Part shown: positions 1 through 5,456 of the stretch, one piece after another
Numbering within the stretch: the first letter of the stretch is position 1
How the letters are laid out: each line of letters begins with the position of its first letter
Assembly: GCA_046706345.1 (NCBI GenBank)
Contig: JBJKPL010000309.1
Span: forward strand, 1-12,678
Direction: 5' to 3'
Length of the DNA: 12,678 nucleotides
From: Sulfidibacterium sp046706345
GTDB lineage: Bacteria > Bacteroidota > Bacteroidia > Bacteroidales > F082
Program-made: the position numbers and the translations under genes
The notes under the pieces: generated by a model
What the model was told of the DNA's origin: nothing
Database searches by the model: none
The model's input: only the letters and a program-made list of their open reading frames with translations

Positions 1-584
1 GCATGCATGGTTTCCGCAATATTGTCAACCAGTTTTTGCTCGTCGAAACTCACTTTTCCGATTGAATTATGGATAATACCAAACTTATCTACTTTAAAAT
101 CAATTTTACCGGCTTTGGCGGCACTTACAGCCTGTCCCACTTCCATGGTCACAGTCCCGGTTTTCGGGTTTGGCATCAAACCGCGGGGACCTAAAATCCT
201 ACCCAACGCACCTACCTTCGGCATTACGCTGGGCATAGTAATTACGACATCTACATCGGTCCAACCGTCTTTGATCTTCTGAATATATTCATCCAATCCG
301 ACGTAGTCGGCACCGGCAGCTTTGGCCTCTTCCTCCTTATCAGGTGTACACAGCACGAGAACCCGCAAATCCTTACCAGTACCATGGGGCAAGGTCACAG
401 AACCACGCACCATCTGGTTGGCTTTTCTCGGGTCAACGCCCAAACGCACACTTATATCCACTGAAGCGTCAAATTTGGTATAAGTAATGTCTTTCACTAA
501 TTTAACTGCTTCTGCTAAGGAGTACTGTTTGTTCTTTTCGAATTTGGACAAAGCTTCTTTGTGTTTTTTTGTCAATTTTGCCAT
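1..584 (-). CDS. rplA: 50S ribosomal protein L1 (uL1), C-terminus cut by window edge
   Basis: Large-subunit protein of the L1 stalk, which helps release deacylated tRNA from the E site; in many bacteria it also represses its own operon. About 194 codons are readable from the ATG at 584 with no stop before the window begins, against a usual length near 230, so roughly 35-40 residues are missing. The translation starts MAKLTKKHKEAL and carries the L1 signatures GRILGPRGLMPNPKTGTV and an AKAGKIDFKVDK segment. It lies 23 bp after rplK in the usual rplK-rplA order, with rplJ, rplL and rpoBC expected beyond the edge. The start is supported by a Shine-Dalgarno sequence AGGAGG five bases upstream, which is uncommon in this phylum. 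Confidence 0.97.
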   Translation of the reverse strand, partial: MAKLTKKHKEALSKFEKNKQYSLAEAVKLVKDITYTKFDASVDISVRLGVDPRKANQMVRGSVTLPHGTGKDLRVLVLCTPDKEEEAKAAGADYVGLDEYIQKIKDGWTDVDVVITMPSVMPKVGALGRILGPRGLMPNPKTGTVTMEVGQAVSAAKAGKIDFKVDKFGIIHNSIGKVSFDEQKLVDNIAETMH

Positions 585-589
585 ATTCT

Positions 590-595
590 CCTCCT
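590..595 (-). promoter_or_regulatory. Strong Shine-Dalgarno of rplA
   Basis: AGGAGG on the minus strand, five bases before the rplA ATG. It confirms the start. The other ribosomal and nusG genes of this block show no such site, so rplA stands out as an SD-dependent message. Confidence 0.75.
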
Positions 596-607
596 GTTAA
601 CAGATCA

Positions 608-1048
608 TTAATTTTTAGGGAACGCCCCTTTTATGGTTACGCCCATACTCCGTGCGGTTCCTGCGACCATGCGCATGGCGGATTCCAGGGTGAAAGCATT
701 GAGATCGACCATTTTGGATTCGGCAATTGTTTTTACCTGATCCCAGGTGATACTACCCACTTTCGCTCTGTTGGATTCTGCAGAACCTATTTTCAGTTTT
801 GCAATCTCCATAATCTGCACTGCCACCGGAGGTGTTTTGAGGATGAACTCAAAGCTTTTATCCTTATAAACTGTAATGATCACAGGAATGACCTTACCGG
901 CCTGATCCTGGGTACGAGCATTAAACTGTTTACAGAATTCCATGATGTTCACCCCTTTGGCACCCAAAGCAGGTCCTACCGGAGGGGATGGGTTTGCGGC
1001 GCCGCCCCTAATCTGTAATTTAATTAAACCACTTATTTCTTTTGCCAT
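608..1048 (-). CDS. rplK: 50S ribosomal protein L11 (uL11)
   Basis: Protein of the GTPase-associated centre; it binds the 1070 region of 23S rRNA and contacts EF-G, EF-Tu and RelA. The protein is 146 residues, normal for the family. The N-terminal domain has the proline-rich PSPPVGPALGAKGVNIMEFC motif (residues about 21-40), and the C-terminal RNA-binding domain ends MVAGTARSMGVTIKG. The start MAKEISGLIKLQI matches family N-termini. It lies 39 bp after nusG and 23 bp before rplA in the same transcription unit. No Shine-Dalgarno is visible upstream, which is normal for Bacteroidota. Nothing is odd in the protein. Confidence 0.98.
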   Translation of the reverse strand: MAKEISGLIKLQIRGGAANPSPPVGPALGAKGVNIMEFCKQFNARTQDQAGKVIPVIITVYKDKSFEFILKTPPVAVQIMEIAKLKIGSAESNRAKVGSITWDQVKTIAESKMVDLNAFTLESAMRMVAGTARSMGVTIKGAFPKN

Positions 1049-1087
1049 TTTAAACCCAATGTTTAAAATTAAAAATTCTGCTACCAG

Positions 1088-1633
1088 CTATTCCTTTTCA
1101 ACCTGCATAAAACCCAGTTCCAGGGGTGTTTTACTACCAAAGATCTTCACCATGACCTTCAGCTTTTTCTTCTCTTCGTTGATCTCTTCAATCACACCGC
1201 TAAAACTGTTGAACGGGCCGTCGATAACGGTGACGGTTTCTCCGACAATAAAGGGGATGTTCACCTCTTCGCTCTGTTCCGCCAGTTCGTCCACTTTTCC
1301 GAGGATTCGTTTGACTTCTGACGGACGAAGCGGGTCGGCTTCTCCACGGGTACCCAAAAAGCCCAGCACATCGGGGACATTCCTGATAATATGGGGAATC
1401 TCTCCTGAGAGTTCAGCTTCAATAAGGATGTATCCGGGAAAATAGTTCCGCTCTTTGCTGATCTTTTTTCCCTTACGGATCTGATAAACTTTTTCGGTGG
1501 GGATCAGTACTTGTGAAATATAATCCTGAAGATTCAGGCGGTTGATTTCACTTTCCAGATATTCCTTCACCCGTTTTTCTTTACCGCTGATAATCCTGAC
1601 GACGTACCACTTTTTACCGGATTCTTCGCTCAT
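1088..1633 (-). CDS. nusG: Transcription termination/antitermination factor NusG
   Basis: General elongation factor that binds RNA polymerase through its N-terminal NGN domain and Rho or ribosomal protein uS10 through its KOW domain. It has 181 residues. The NGN domain spans about residues 7-110 (KKWYVVRIISGKEKRV, then the ERNYFPGYILIE strand, then the IRNVPDVLGFLG segment). The KOW domain runs from about 130 to the end (GETVTVIDGPFNSFSGVIEE, then KLKVMVKIFGSKTPLELGF). It sits between secE and rplK in the conserved order. The 72-bp gap to secE has no clear promoter, so co-transcription with secE is likely. Confidence 0.98.
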   Translation of the reverse strand: MSEESGKKWYVVRIISGKEKRVKEYLESEINRLNLQDYISQVLIPTEKVYQIRKGKKISKERNYFPGYILIEAELSGEIPHIIRNVPDVLGFLGTRGEADPLRPSEVKRILGKVDELAEQSEEVNIPFIVGETVTVIDGPFNSFSGVIEEINEEKKKLKVMVKIFGSKTPLELGFMQVEKE

Positions 1634-1705
1634 TACACAGTTTGGTTCAGATTAGTCTAATAACAAGTTACTATATATTAAATATCGAACAGTACAAACA
1701 AGATT

Positions 1706-1903
1706 TTAGAAAAGGCCGTAAAACCTTTGTAAAATCGTTGACCATGAGACGTCCATCAAATAAACCGTAAGGGCTATTAAAAGGGAAGCAACGGACACCA
1801 CAATTGCACTATTCTGCAGCTCACTCCAAGTTGGCCAGGATACTTTATGCATCCATTCGTTATTTACCTCTTTGAGGTACGAAACAATACTAAATTTTGC
1901 CAT
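1706..1903 (-). CDS. secE: Preprotein translocase subunit SecE
   Basis: Small essential membrane subunit of the SecYEG channel. The 65-residue protein is the short single-helix form. It has the conserved amphipathic stretch EWMHKVSWPTWSELQNS (about residues 17-33), followed by one transmembrane segment at roughly 33-52. I chose the ATG at 1903, giving MAKFSIVSYLKEV. The reading frame stays open upstream to 2044, but that part is the complement of the tRNA-Trp gene and is not family-like. It lies 16 bp after tRNA-Trp and just before nusG, so it is probably released from the tRNA by RNase processing. Confidence 0.96.
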   Translation of the reverse strand: MAKFSIVSYLKEVNNEWMHKVSWPTWSELQNSAIVVSVASLLIALTVYLMDVSWSTILQRFYGLF

Positions 1904-1919
1904 TGTATTGATTGTTTTG

Positions 1920-1992
1920 CACGGGTGGTAGGAATCGAACCCACAACCAACGGTTTTGGAGACCGCTACTCTACCAATTGAGCTACACCCGT
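1920..1992 (-). tRNA. trnW: tRNA-Trp (anticodon CCA)
   Basis: A 73-nt cloverleaf. The acceptor stem ACGGGTG pairs fully with CACCCGT and has discriminator G. The anticodon loop is CTCCAAA (anticodon CCA), and the T-arm GTGGG-TTCGATT-CCTAC has one G-U pair. The 3' CCA is not encoded. It lies between tuf and secE, its usual place in Bacteroidota. Confidence 0.97.
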
Positions 1993-2011
1993 ATCCTTTA
2001 AACACTCTGAA

Positions 2012-2038
2012 TGGTCCGGCAGAAAACCTGCCGGACCA
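2012..2038 (-). terminator. Strong stem-loop between tuf and tRNA-Trp (partial terminator or processing site)
   Basis: A perfect 11-bp GC-rich inverted repeat, TGGTCCGGCAG with CTGCCGGACCA, around a 5-nt loop, about 30 bp after the tuf stop. On the minus strand it is followed by TTCAGAGTGTTT, not a clean T-run. It therefore may be a leaky terminator that lowers expression of secE-nusG-rplK-rplA relative to tuf, or a 3'-end-protecting or processing structure. The structure is plain; the role is inferred. Confidence 0.6.
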
Positions 2039-2068
2039 CTTCACAGCGTGTTTATGATGAAAAAGTTA

Positions 2069-3256
2069 TTAGTCAAGGATTTCAGTTACCTGACCAGCGC
2101 CTACGGTACGGCCACCTTCACGGATAGCGAAACGCAACCCTTTGTCCATAGCGATATCGGAGATCAGTTGTACTTCGATGGTGAGGTTATCACCAGGCAT
2201 CACCATTTCTACACCTTCGGGAAGCACAATTTCACCGGTAACGTCAGTAGTTCTGAAATAGAACTGGGGACGATATTTGTTGTGGAACGGCGTGTGACGG
2301 CCACCTTCTTCTTTTTTCAGGATATAGACCTCAGCTTTGAAGTGGTGGTGAGGAGTCACAGAACCGGGAGCGGAAATAACCATTCCCCTTTTAATTTCGT
2401 CCTTGTCAATACCACGAAGCAACAAACCGGCGTTATCACCAGCCTGGCCCTGGTCGAGGATCTTACGGAACATTTCAACTCCAGTCACAACGGATTTCAT
2501 TTTTTCAGCACCCATACCGATGATTTCAACCGGATCGCCGGTGTGAATGATACCGGTTTCAATACCTCCGCTAGCCACGGTACCACGGCCGGTGATGGAG
2601 AATACGTCTTCAACGCGCATCAGGAAAGGTTTGTGTTCATCACGAACCGGCAACGGAATCCATTCGTCGCAAGCGGCCATCAGTTCCATCACTTTTTCAA
2701 CCCATTTGGCTTCTCCGTTCAGTGCACCCAGAGCGGAACCCTGAATAACAGGAGTGTTATCACCATCAAACTGATAAAAAGTCAACAAATCACGAATTTC
2801 CATTTCAACCAGTTCCAGCAGCTCTTCGTCATCAACCATGTCTACTTTGTTCATGAAGACAACGATACGGGGAACACCCACCTGACGTGCCAGCAGGATG
2901 TGCTCGCGGGTCTGCGGCATGGGACCGTCGGTTGCGGCAACAACCAGGATCGCACCGTCCATCTGGGCAGCACCGGTAACCATGTTCTTCACATAGTCAG
3001 CGTGACCGGGACAGTCCACGTGAGCATAGTGACGGTTGTCAGTCTGATACTCGACGTGAGCAGTATTAATAGTAATACCCCGTTCTTTTTCTTCGGGGGC
3101 GTTGTCAATTGAATCAAATGACTTAAACTCTGCCAAACCTTTGCTTTGAAGAGTTTAAGTAATGGCAGCGGTTAAGGTGGTTTTTCCATGGTCAACGTGA
3201 CCAATAGTCCCAATATTTACGTGCGGTTTGGAACGTTCGAATTTTTCTTTAGCCAT
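2069..3256 (-). pseudogene. tuf: Elongation factor Tu with an in-frame TAA at codon 34
   Basis: EF-Tu delivers aminoacyl-tRNA to the ribosome as a GTPase. Read from the ATG at 3256 ([17 protein letters not shown]) it contains the P-loop GHVDHGKT (residues 19-26), then TLTAAIT, then TAA at 3157-3155, and continues in the same frame TLQSKGLAEFKSFDSIDNAP to a natural TAA at 2071. Read-through length would be 395 codons, the family's normal size, with switch I RGITI, DCPGH, NKVD and GSALGAL all present and full domains 2 and 3. There is no indel. Restarting at the TTG at 3136 would drop the P-loop and give a non-functional protein. Domain 2 also has FLMRVEDVF and GTVASGGIETG, where the family has Pro and Arg at residues 214 and 231. 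Either the contig has a base error or this copy is inactive. It lies between tRNA-Thr and tRNA-Trp, the standard tuf site. Confidence 0.9.
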
Positions 3257-3310
3257 AGCAAAAATGTTAAAATTTAATGTTTGTTTCTCTTTTTTACCTC
3301 ATTTCTTCAG

Positions 3311-3382
3311 AGCCGAGGGCGAGAATTGAACTCGCGACCCCTACCTTACCAAGGAAGTGCTCTACCCCTGAGCTACCCCGGC
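3311..3382 (-). tRNA. trnT: tRNA-Thr (anticodon GGT)
   Basis: A 72-nt cloverleaf: acceptor GCCGGGG with CCTCGGC (one G-U), D-arm GCTC-AGGGGTA-GAGC, anticodon loop TTGGTAA, T-arm GCGAG-TTCAATT-CTCGC, discriminator T, no encoded CCA. The anticodon stem CTTCC with GGTAG has a central U-U mismatch at pair 29-41, where A41 would be expected. It is the last tRNA before tuf, 54 bp from the tuf ATG. Confidence 0.93.
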
Positions 3383-3389
3383 GAACCAG

Positions 3390-3462
3390 AGCGGGAAACC
3401 GGGCTCGAACCGGCCACCTACAGCTTGGAAGGCTGTCGCTCTACCAGATGAGCTACTCCCGC
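3390..3462 (-). tRNA. trnG: tRNA-Gly (anticodon TCC)
   Basis: A 73-nt cloverleaf: acceptor GCGGGAG with TTCCCGC, D-arm GCTC...GAGC, anticodon stem ACAGC with GCTGT around loop CTTCCAA, T-arm GCCGG-TTCGAGC-CCGGT, discriminator T. CCA is not encoded. It is separated by 7 bp from tRNA-Thr(GGT), so the two are surely on one transcript. Confidence 0.97.
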
Positions 3463-3481
3463 TTGTAAAGTTACGACAAAA

Positions 3482-3535
3482 ATTAAAAGGCTAAGTAAAA
3501 GAATTTTATATAATTTTCGTCCTTAACCTTTTAAT
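3482..3535 (-). repeat. 14-bp inverted repeat between tRNA-Gly and tRNA-Tyr
   Basis: The arms ATTAAAAGGCTAAG (3482-3495) and CTTAACCTTTTAAT (3522-3535) are complementary except for one position that is a G-U pair in the minus-strand RNA. They enclose a 26-nt AT-rich loop. On the minus strand the second arm runs into AATTTTTG, so a weak terminator or a processing hairpin inside the tRNA array is possible. Confidence 0.55.
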
Positions 3536-3550
3536 AGTATCAAAACCTTC

Positions 3551-3635
3551 TGGTGGGGGGAGGAGGATTCGAACCTCCGAAGGCTAAGCCAACAGATTTA
3601 CAGTCTGCCGCGTTTGACCGCTTCGGTATCCCCCC
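3551..3635 (-). tRNA. trnY: tRNA-Tyr (anticodon GTA), CCA encoded
   Basis: A class II tRNA with a long variable arm. The acceptor GGGGGGA pairs with TCCCCCC, with discriminator A and a genomic CCA. The anticodon loop is CTGTAAA, the variable arm contains GGCTTAGCC, and the T-arm is GGAGG-TTCGAAT-CCTCC. It is the only one of the four tRNAs upstream of tuf with a templated CCA. Confidence 0.97.
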
Positions 3636-3661
3636 ATTTTTTTCACCATGTTAATGAACTG

Positions 3662-3735
3662 AGCCAGCAGAGGGATTCGAACCCCCGACCGGCTGATTAC
3701 AAATCAGCTGCTCTGGCCAACTGAGCTATGCTGGC
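3662..3735 (-). tRNA. trnT: tRNA-Thr (anticodon TGT)
   Basis: A 74-nt cloverleaf with acceptor GCCAGCA and TGCTGGC, anticodon stem GCTGA with TCAGC around loop TTTGTAA, T-arm CGGGG-TTCGAAT-CCCTC with one wobble, discriminator T and no encoded CCA. It is the first gene after the hpf terminator, so it heads the tRNA-tuf transcript. A possible but imperfect -7 element, TAGTTTG, lies about 25-30 bp upstream. Confidence 0.96.
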
Positions 3736-3797
3736 AGTTTATCTTTGACCCTGAGCCGGCAAACTATGCTCTATTTTCAGTACTTTCAGAACTTTTT

Positions 3798-3832
3798 AAA
3801 AAAAAAGCAGACCTCTTCTCAAAAAGGTCTGC
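3798..3832 (-). terminator. Rho-independent terminator after hpf
   Basis: On the minus strand an 8-bp stem GCAGACCT with AGGTCTGC around a 10-nt loop is followed by nine T residues. It lies 55 bp past the hpf stop and before tRNA-Thr(TGT), so it ends the rpsU-xerC-hpf unit and separates it from the tRNA-tuf unit. Confidence 0.9.
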
Positions 3833-3886
3833 AAAAATAGAACGTTTAATTGGATTTACCAAACTAAATTCACATAAAATTCAAAT

Positions 3887-4183
3887 TTATTTATTAAACT
3901 TTTCTTTGTGCTTTTCAATCTGCTTTTTCAGCGCATCAACCGCAAGATCCACAGCCTCTTCAAACGTTCGGCTCTGTTTCTTGGCAAAGAGCTCCTCTCC
4001 TTTTAATAATAACCGGATCTCGGACACTTTATTTTCCCGGGTTTCAGAATTATCCAGTTTCAGGGTAACCTCCGAACCCATCACGCCTCCGTGAAAGCCG
4101 GAAAGTTTTTGAATCTTTCTTTCAATAAAATTGTCCAGATTTCTGTCGGTTTTGAAATGTACCGAATTGATGTTTACATTCAT
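3887..4183 (-). CDS. hpf: Ribosome hibernation-promoting factor, short form (HPF/RaiA family)
   Basis: Binds the decoding region of idle 30S subunits and silences ribosomes in stationary phase. The 98-residue protein has only the N-terminal beta-alpha-beta-beta-beta-alpha domain. It starts MNVNINSVHFKTDRNLDNFIERKIQKL, has the strand VTLKLDNSE, and ends in the basic helix AVDALKKQIEKHKEKF. It lacks the C-terminal dimerisation domain of long HPF, so by family knowledge it would act as the short type. It is 15 bp downstream of the recombinase gene and is followed by a strong terminator. The start is fixed by a perfect Shine-Dalgarno site. Confidence 0.93.
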   Translation of the reverse strand: MNVNINSVHFKTDRNLDNFIERKIQKLSGFHGGVMGSEVTLKLDNSETRENKVSEIRLLLKGEELFAKKQSRTFEEAVDLAVDALKKQIEKHKEKFNK

Positions 4184-4188
4184 AGCTT

Positions 4189-4196
4189 ACCTCCTT
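4189..4196 (-). promoter_or_regulatory. Perfect Shine-Dalgarno of hpf
   Basis: AAGGAGGT on the minus strand, five bases before the hpf ATG and inside the 15-bp gap after the xerC stop. It is a full anti-SD match, unusual in a phylum where most messages lack one. Confidence 0.8.
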
Positions 4197-4198
4197 TT

Positions 4199-5080
4199 TT
4201 ATTTAGCCCTGGGGTGGGCTTGAGAATATATTGATTTTAACTGTTCTATGGTCGTGTGTGTATAGATCTGCGTGGCCGACAGGCTGGCATGGCCCAGCAG
4301 TTCCTTGATAGAGTTCAGACCGGCGCCGTTGTTGAGCATGTGGGTGGCAAAAGTGTGACGCAGCACATGGGGGCTTTTCACCGAACTGCTGAGTCCTGTC
4401 AGGGCCTGGTTCACCAGCCGGTAAATAAACTTGGGATAGGCGGCGGCTCCCTTGTTGGTAACAATGAAAGCCTCCTCAGGATGGGAAAAGGTCTTTTGTT
4501 TCAACTCAAGATAGTTTAGAATTTCTGCTCTCAACTCTATAGAAAACGGAATGATCCGTTCTTTATTTCGTTTGCCTTTCACTTTTAAGGTGTTCTCGGA
4601 AAAATTGAACGAGGCGTGGGTCAATCCCAGCAATTCGCTTAACCGGATACCGGTGGAATATAATACAAGGATCACCAGCCGATCGCGGACATAAGAAAAT
4701 TCCTCCGGCCTGGTTTCGTCATCCAGCCAGGTGTTGATCTTTTCTTTTTCTACGTATGTGGGCAGATGTTGCCCCTGTTTCAACGTATGAATATTCTCGA
4801 CCGGATTTTTGGTCACCAGGTTCTCGCGGAGCAGGTACTTATAAAATGCTTTCAGCGTGCTGATTTTCCGGTTGATGCTTTTGGGGGTGAGTTTTTCATC
4901 CATCAACGTTACGATCCAGGAACGGATCATTTCGGAGCGGACTTCCTTGAGGTCCGTGATGTCAAAATTCTCAGATAAATACTGTTGGAAAGAACGCAGG
5001 TCGTTTTGGTAGGCTTTTACCGTATGGGGCGAATAACGCTTTTCATACTGGAGATGCTGGATGAATTGGCCCGTGATCAT
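4199..5080 (-). CDS. xerC: Tyrosine recombinase XerC/XerD type
   Basis: Site-specific recombinase of the Xer type, which resolves chromosome dimers at dif. It has 293 residues, the usual Xer length. The N-terminal SAM-like core-binding domain covers about residues 1-90 (FIQHLQYEKRYSPHTVKAYQ). The catalytic domain has Arg146 (STGIRLSELLGL), Lys170 (VKGKRNKER), His238 and Arg241 (PHVLRHTFATHM), His264 (LLGHASL) and nucleophile Tyr273 (QIYTH), so all six catalytic positions are intact. It lies between rpsU and hpf with no mobile-element features, as in other Bacteroidota, which argues for a housekeeping Xer and not an integrase. XerC versus XerD cannot be settled from the sequence alone. Confidence 0.93.
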   Translation of the reverse strand: MITGQFIQHLQYEKRYSPHTVKAYQNDLRSFQQYLSENFDITDLKEVRSEMIRSWIVTLMDEKLTPKSINRKISTLKAFYKYLLRENLVTKNPVENIHTLKQGQHLPTYVEKEKINTWLDDETRPEEFSYVRDRLVILVLYSTGIRLSELLGLTHASFNFSENTLKVKGKRNKERIIPFSIELRAEILNYLELKQKTFSHPEEAFIVTNKGAAAYPKFIYRLVNQALTGLSSSVKSPHVLRHTFATHMLNNGAGLNSIKELLGHASLSATQIYTHTTIEQLKSIYSQAHPRAK

Positions 5081-5083
5081 AAA

Positions 5084-5139
5084 AGAAGAAACTTTGACTC
5101 AAAGATAATAAATCTTATCCCCGAATCAAAGTTTCTTTT
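5084..5139 (-). repeat. Long stem-loop between rpsU and xerC, next to the xerC start
   Basis: AAGAAACTTTGA (5086-5097) and TCAAAGTTTCTT (5126-5137) form a perfect 12-bp inverted repeat, with a few extra pairs beyond a mismatch on each side and a small nested AAGAT/ATCTT hairpin in the loop. On the minus strand it ends in CTTTT just before the xerC ATG at 5080. It may attenuate read-through from rpsU into xerC, or hide the xerC start. Confidence 0.6.
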
Positions 5140-5161
5140 AAGATAATTTCCTTAAAAAAGC

Positions 5162-5356
5162 TTAACCCTGCTCTGCCTGGCGAAGCTTCTGGATGTAAAT
5201 CGCTTTGAGCTTCTGCTCCCTGCGTTTTACAGAAGGTTTTACATAACGCTGACCGTCACGCAGTGCGCGCATGGCACCGGTTTTTTCAAACTTACGTTTG
5301 AAACGTTTCAGGGCCCTGTCAATGTTTTCACCTTCTTTTACCGGAATAATAATCAT
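5162..5356 (-). CDS. rpsU: 30S ribosomal protein S21 (bS21)
   Basis: Small basic protein near the anti-Shine-Dalgarno end of 16S rRNA. The 64 residues read MIIIPVKEGENIDRALKRFK, then the RALRDGQRYVKPSVKRREQK block typical of bS21. In Bacteroidota ribosomes bS21, with bS18 and bS6, is known to help sequester the anti-SD, which explains the rarity of SD use in the phylum. The message has AAAGTAGGT about 8 bases before the ATG, one base off a full SD, so feedback on its own translation is possible but not shown. It has a strong promoter upstream and a stem-loop downstream. Confidence 0.97.
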   Translation of the reverse strand: MIIIPVKEGENIDRALKRFKRKFEKTGAMRALRDGQRYVKPSVKRREQKLKAIYIQKLRQAEQG

Positions 5357-5412
5357 TTAAAATACCTACTTTCTTGTTAATTAATAAAAAAACTCTAATG
5401 ATTATCGGACGG

Positions 5413-5444
5413 CAAAATTATAAACTATAATCATACCATGCAAA
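5413..5444 (-). promoter_or_regulatory. Bacteroidota-type promoter of rpsU
   Basis: Minus strand: -33 element TTTG at 5444-5441, a 20-bp spacer, then -7 element TAATTTTG at 5420-5413, matching TAnnTTTG exactly. Transcription should start near 5406, leaving a leader of about 50 nt before rpsU. It is the best promoter match in the window and probably drives rpsU-xerC-hpf. Confidence 0.75.
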
Positions 5445-5456
5445 TATTTGTTTAAC

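Noticed and set aside
1904..2044. Open frame extending SecE by 47 residues at its N-terminus
   Set aside because: It is the tRNA-Trp gene and the hairpin after tuf read as protein; SecE family N-termini match the ATG at 1903.
2048..3112. Long open frame (354 codons) on the plus strand opposite tuf
   Set aside because: Antisense shadow of the highly biased tuf codons. It has no family-like sequence, ribosome site or promoter.
2069..3136. Separate short EF-Tu starting at TTG 3136
   Set aside because: It would lack residues 1-40 including the P-loop. The upstream codons are clearly EF-Tu, so it is one interrupted gene.
3277..3468. 63-codon plus-strand frame across the tRNA-Thr and tRNA-Gly genes
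   Set aside because: It is the complement of two well-formed tRNA genes.
4199..5080. Tyrosine recombinase as evidence of an integrated element
   Set aside because: It has Xer length and domain layout, sits in a conserved housekeeping gene order, and I see no att repeats or cargo genes at the nearby tRNAs.
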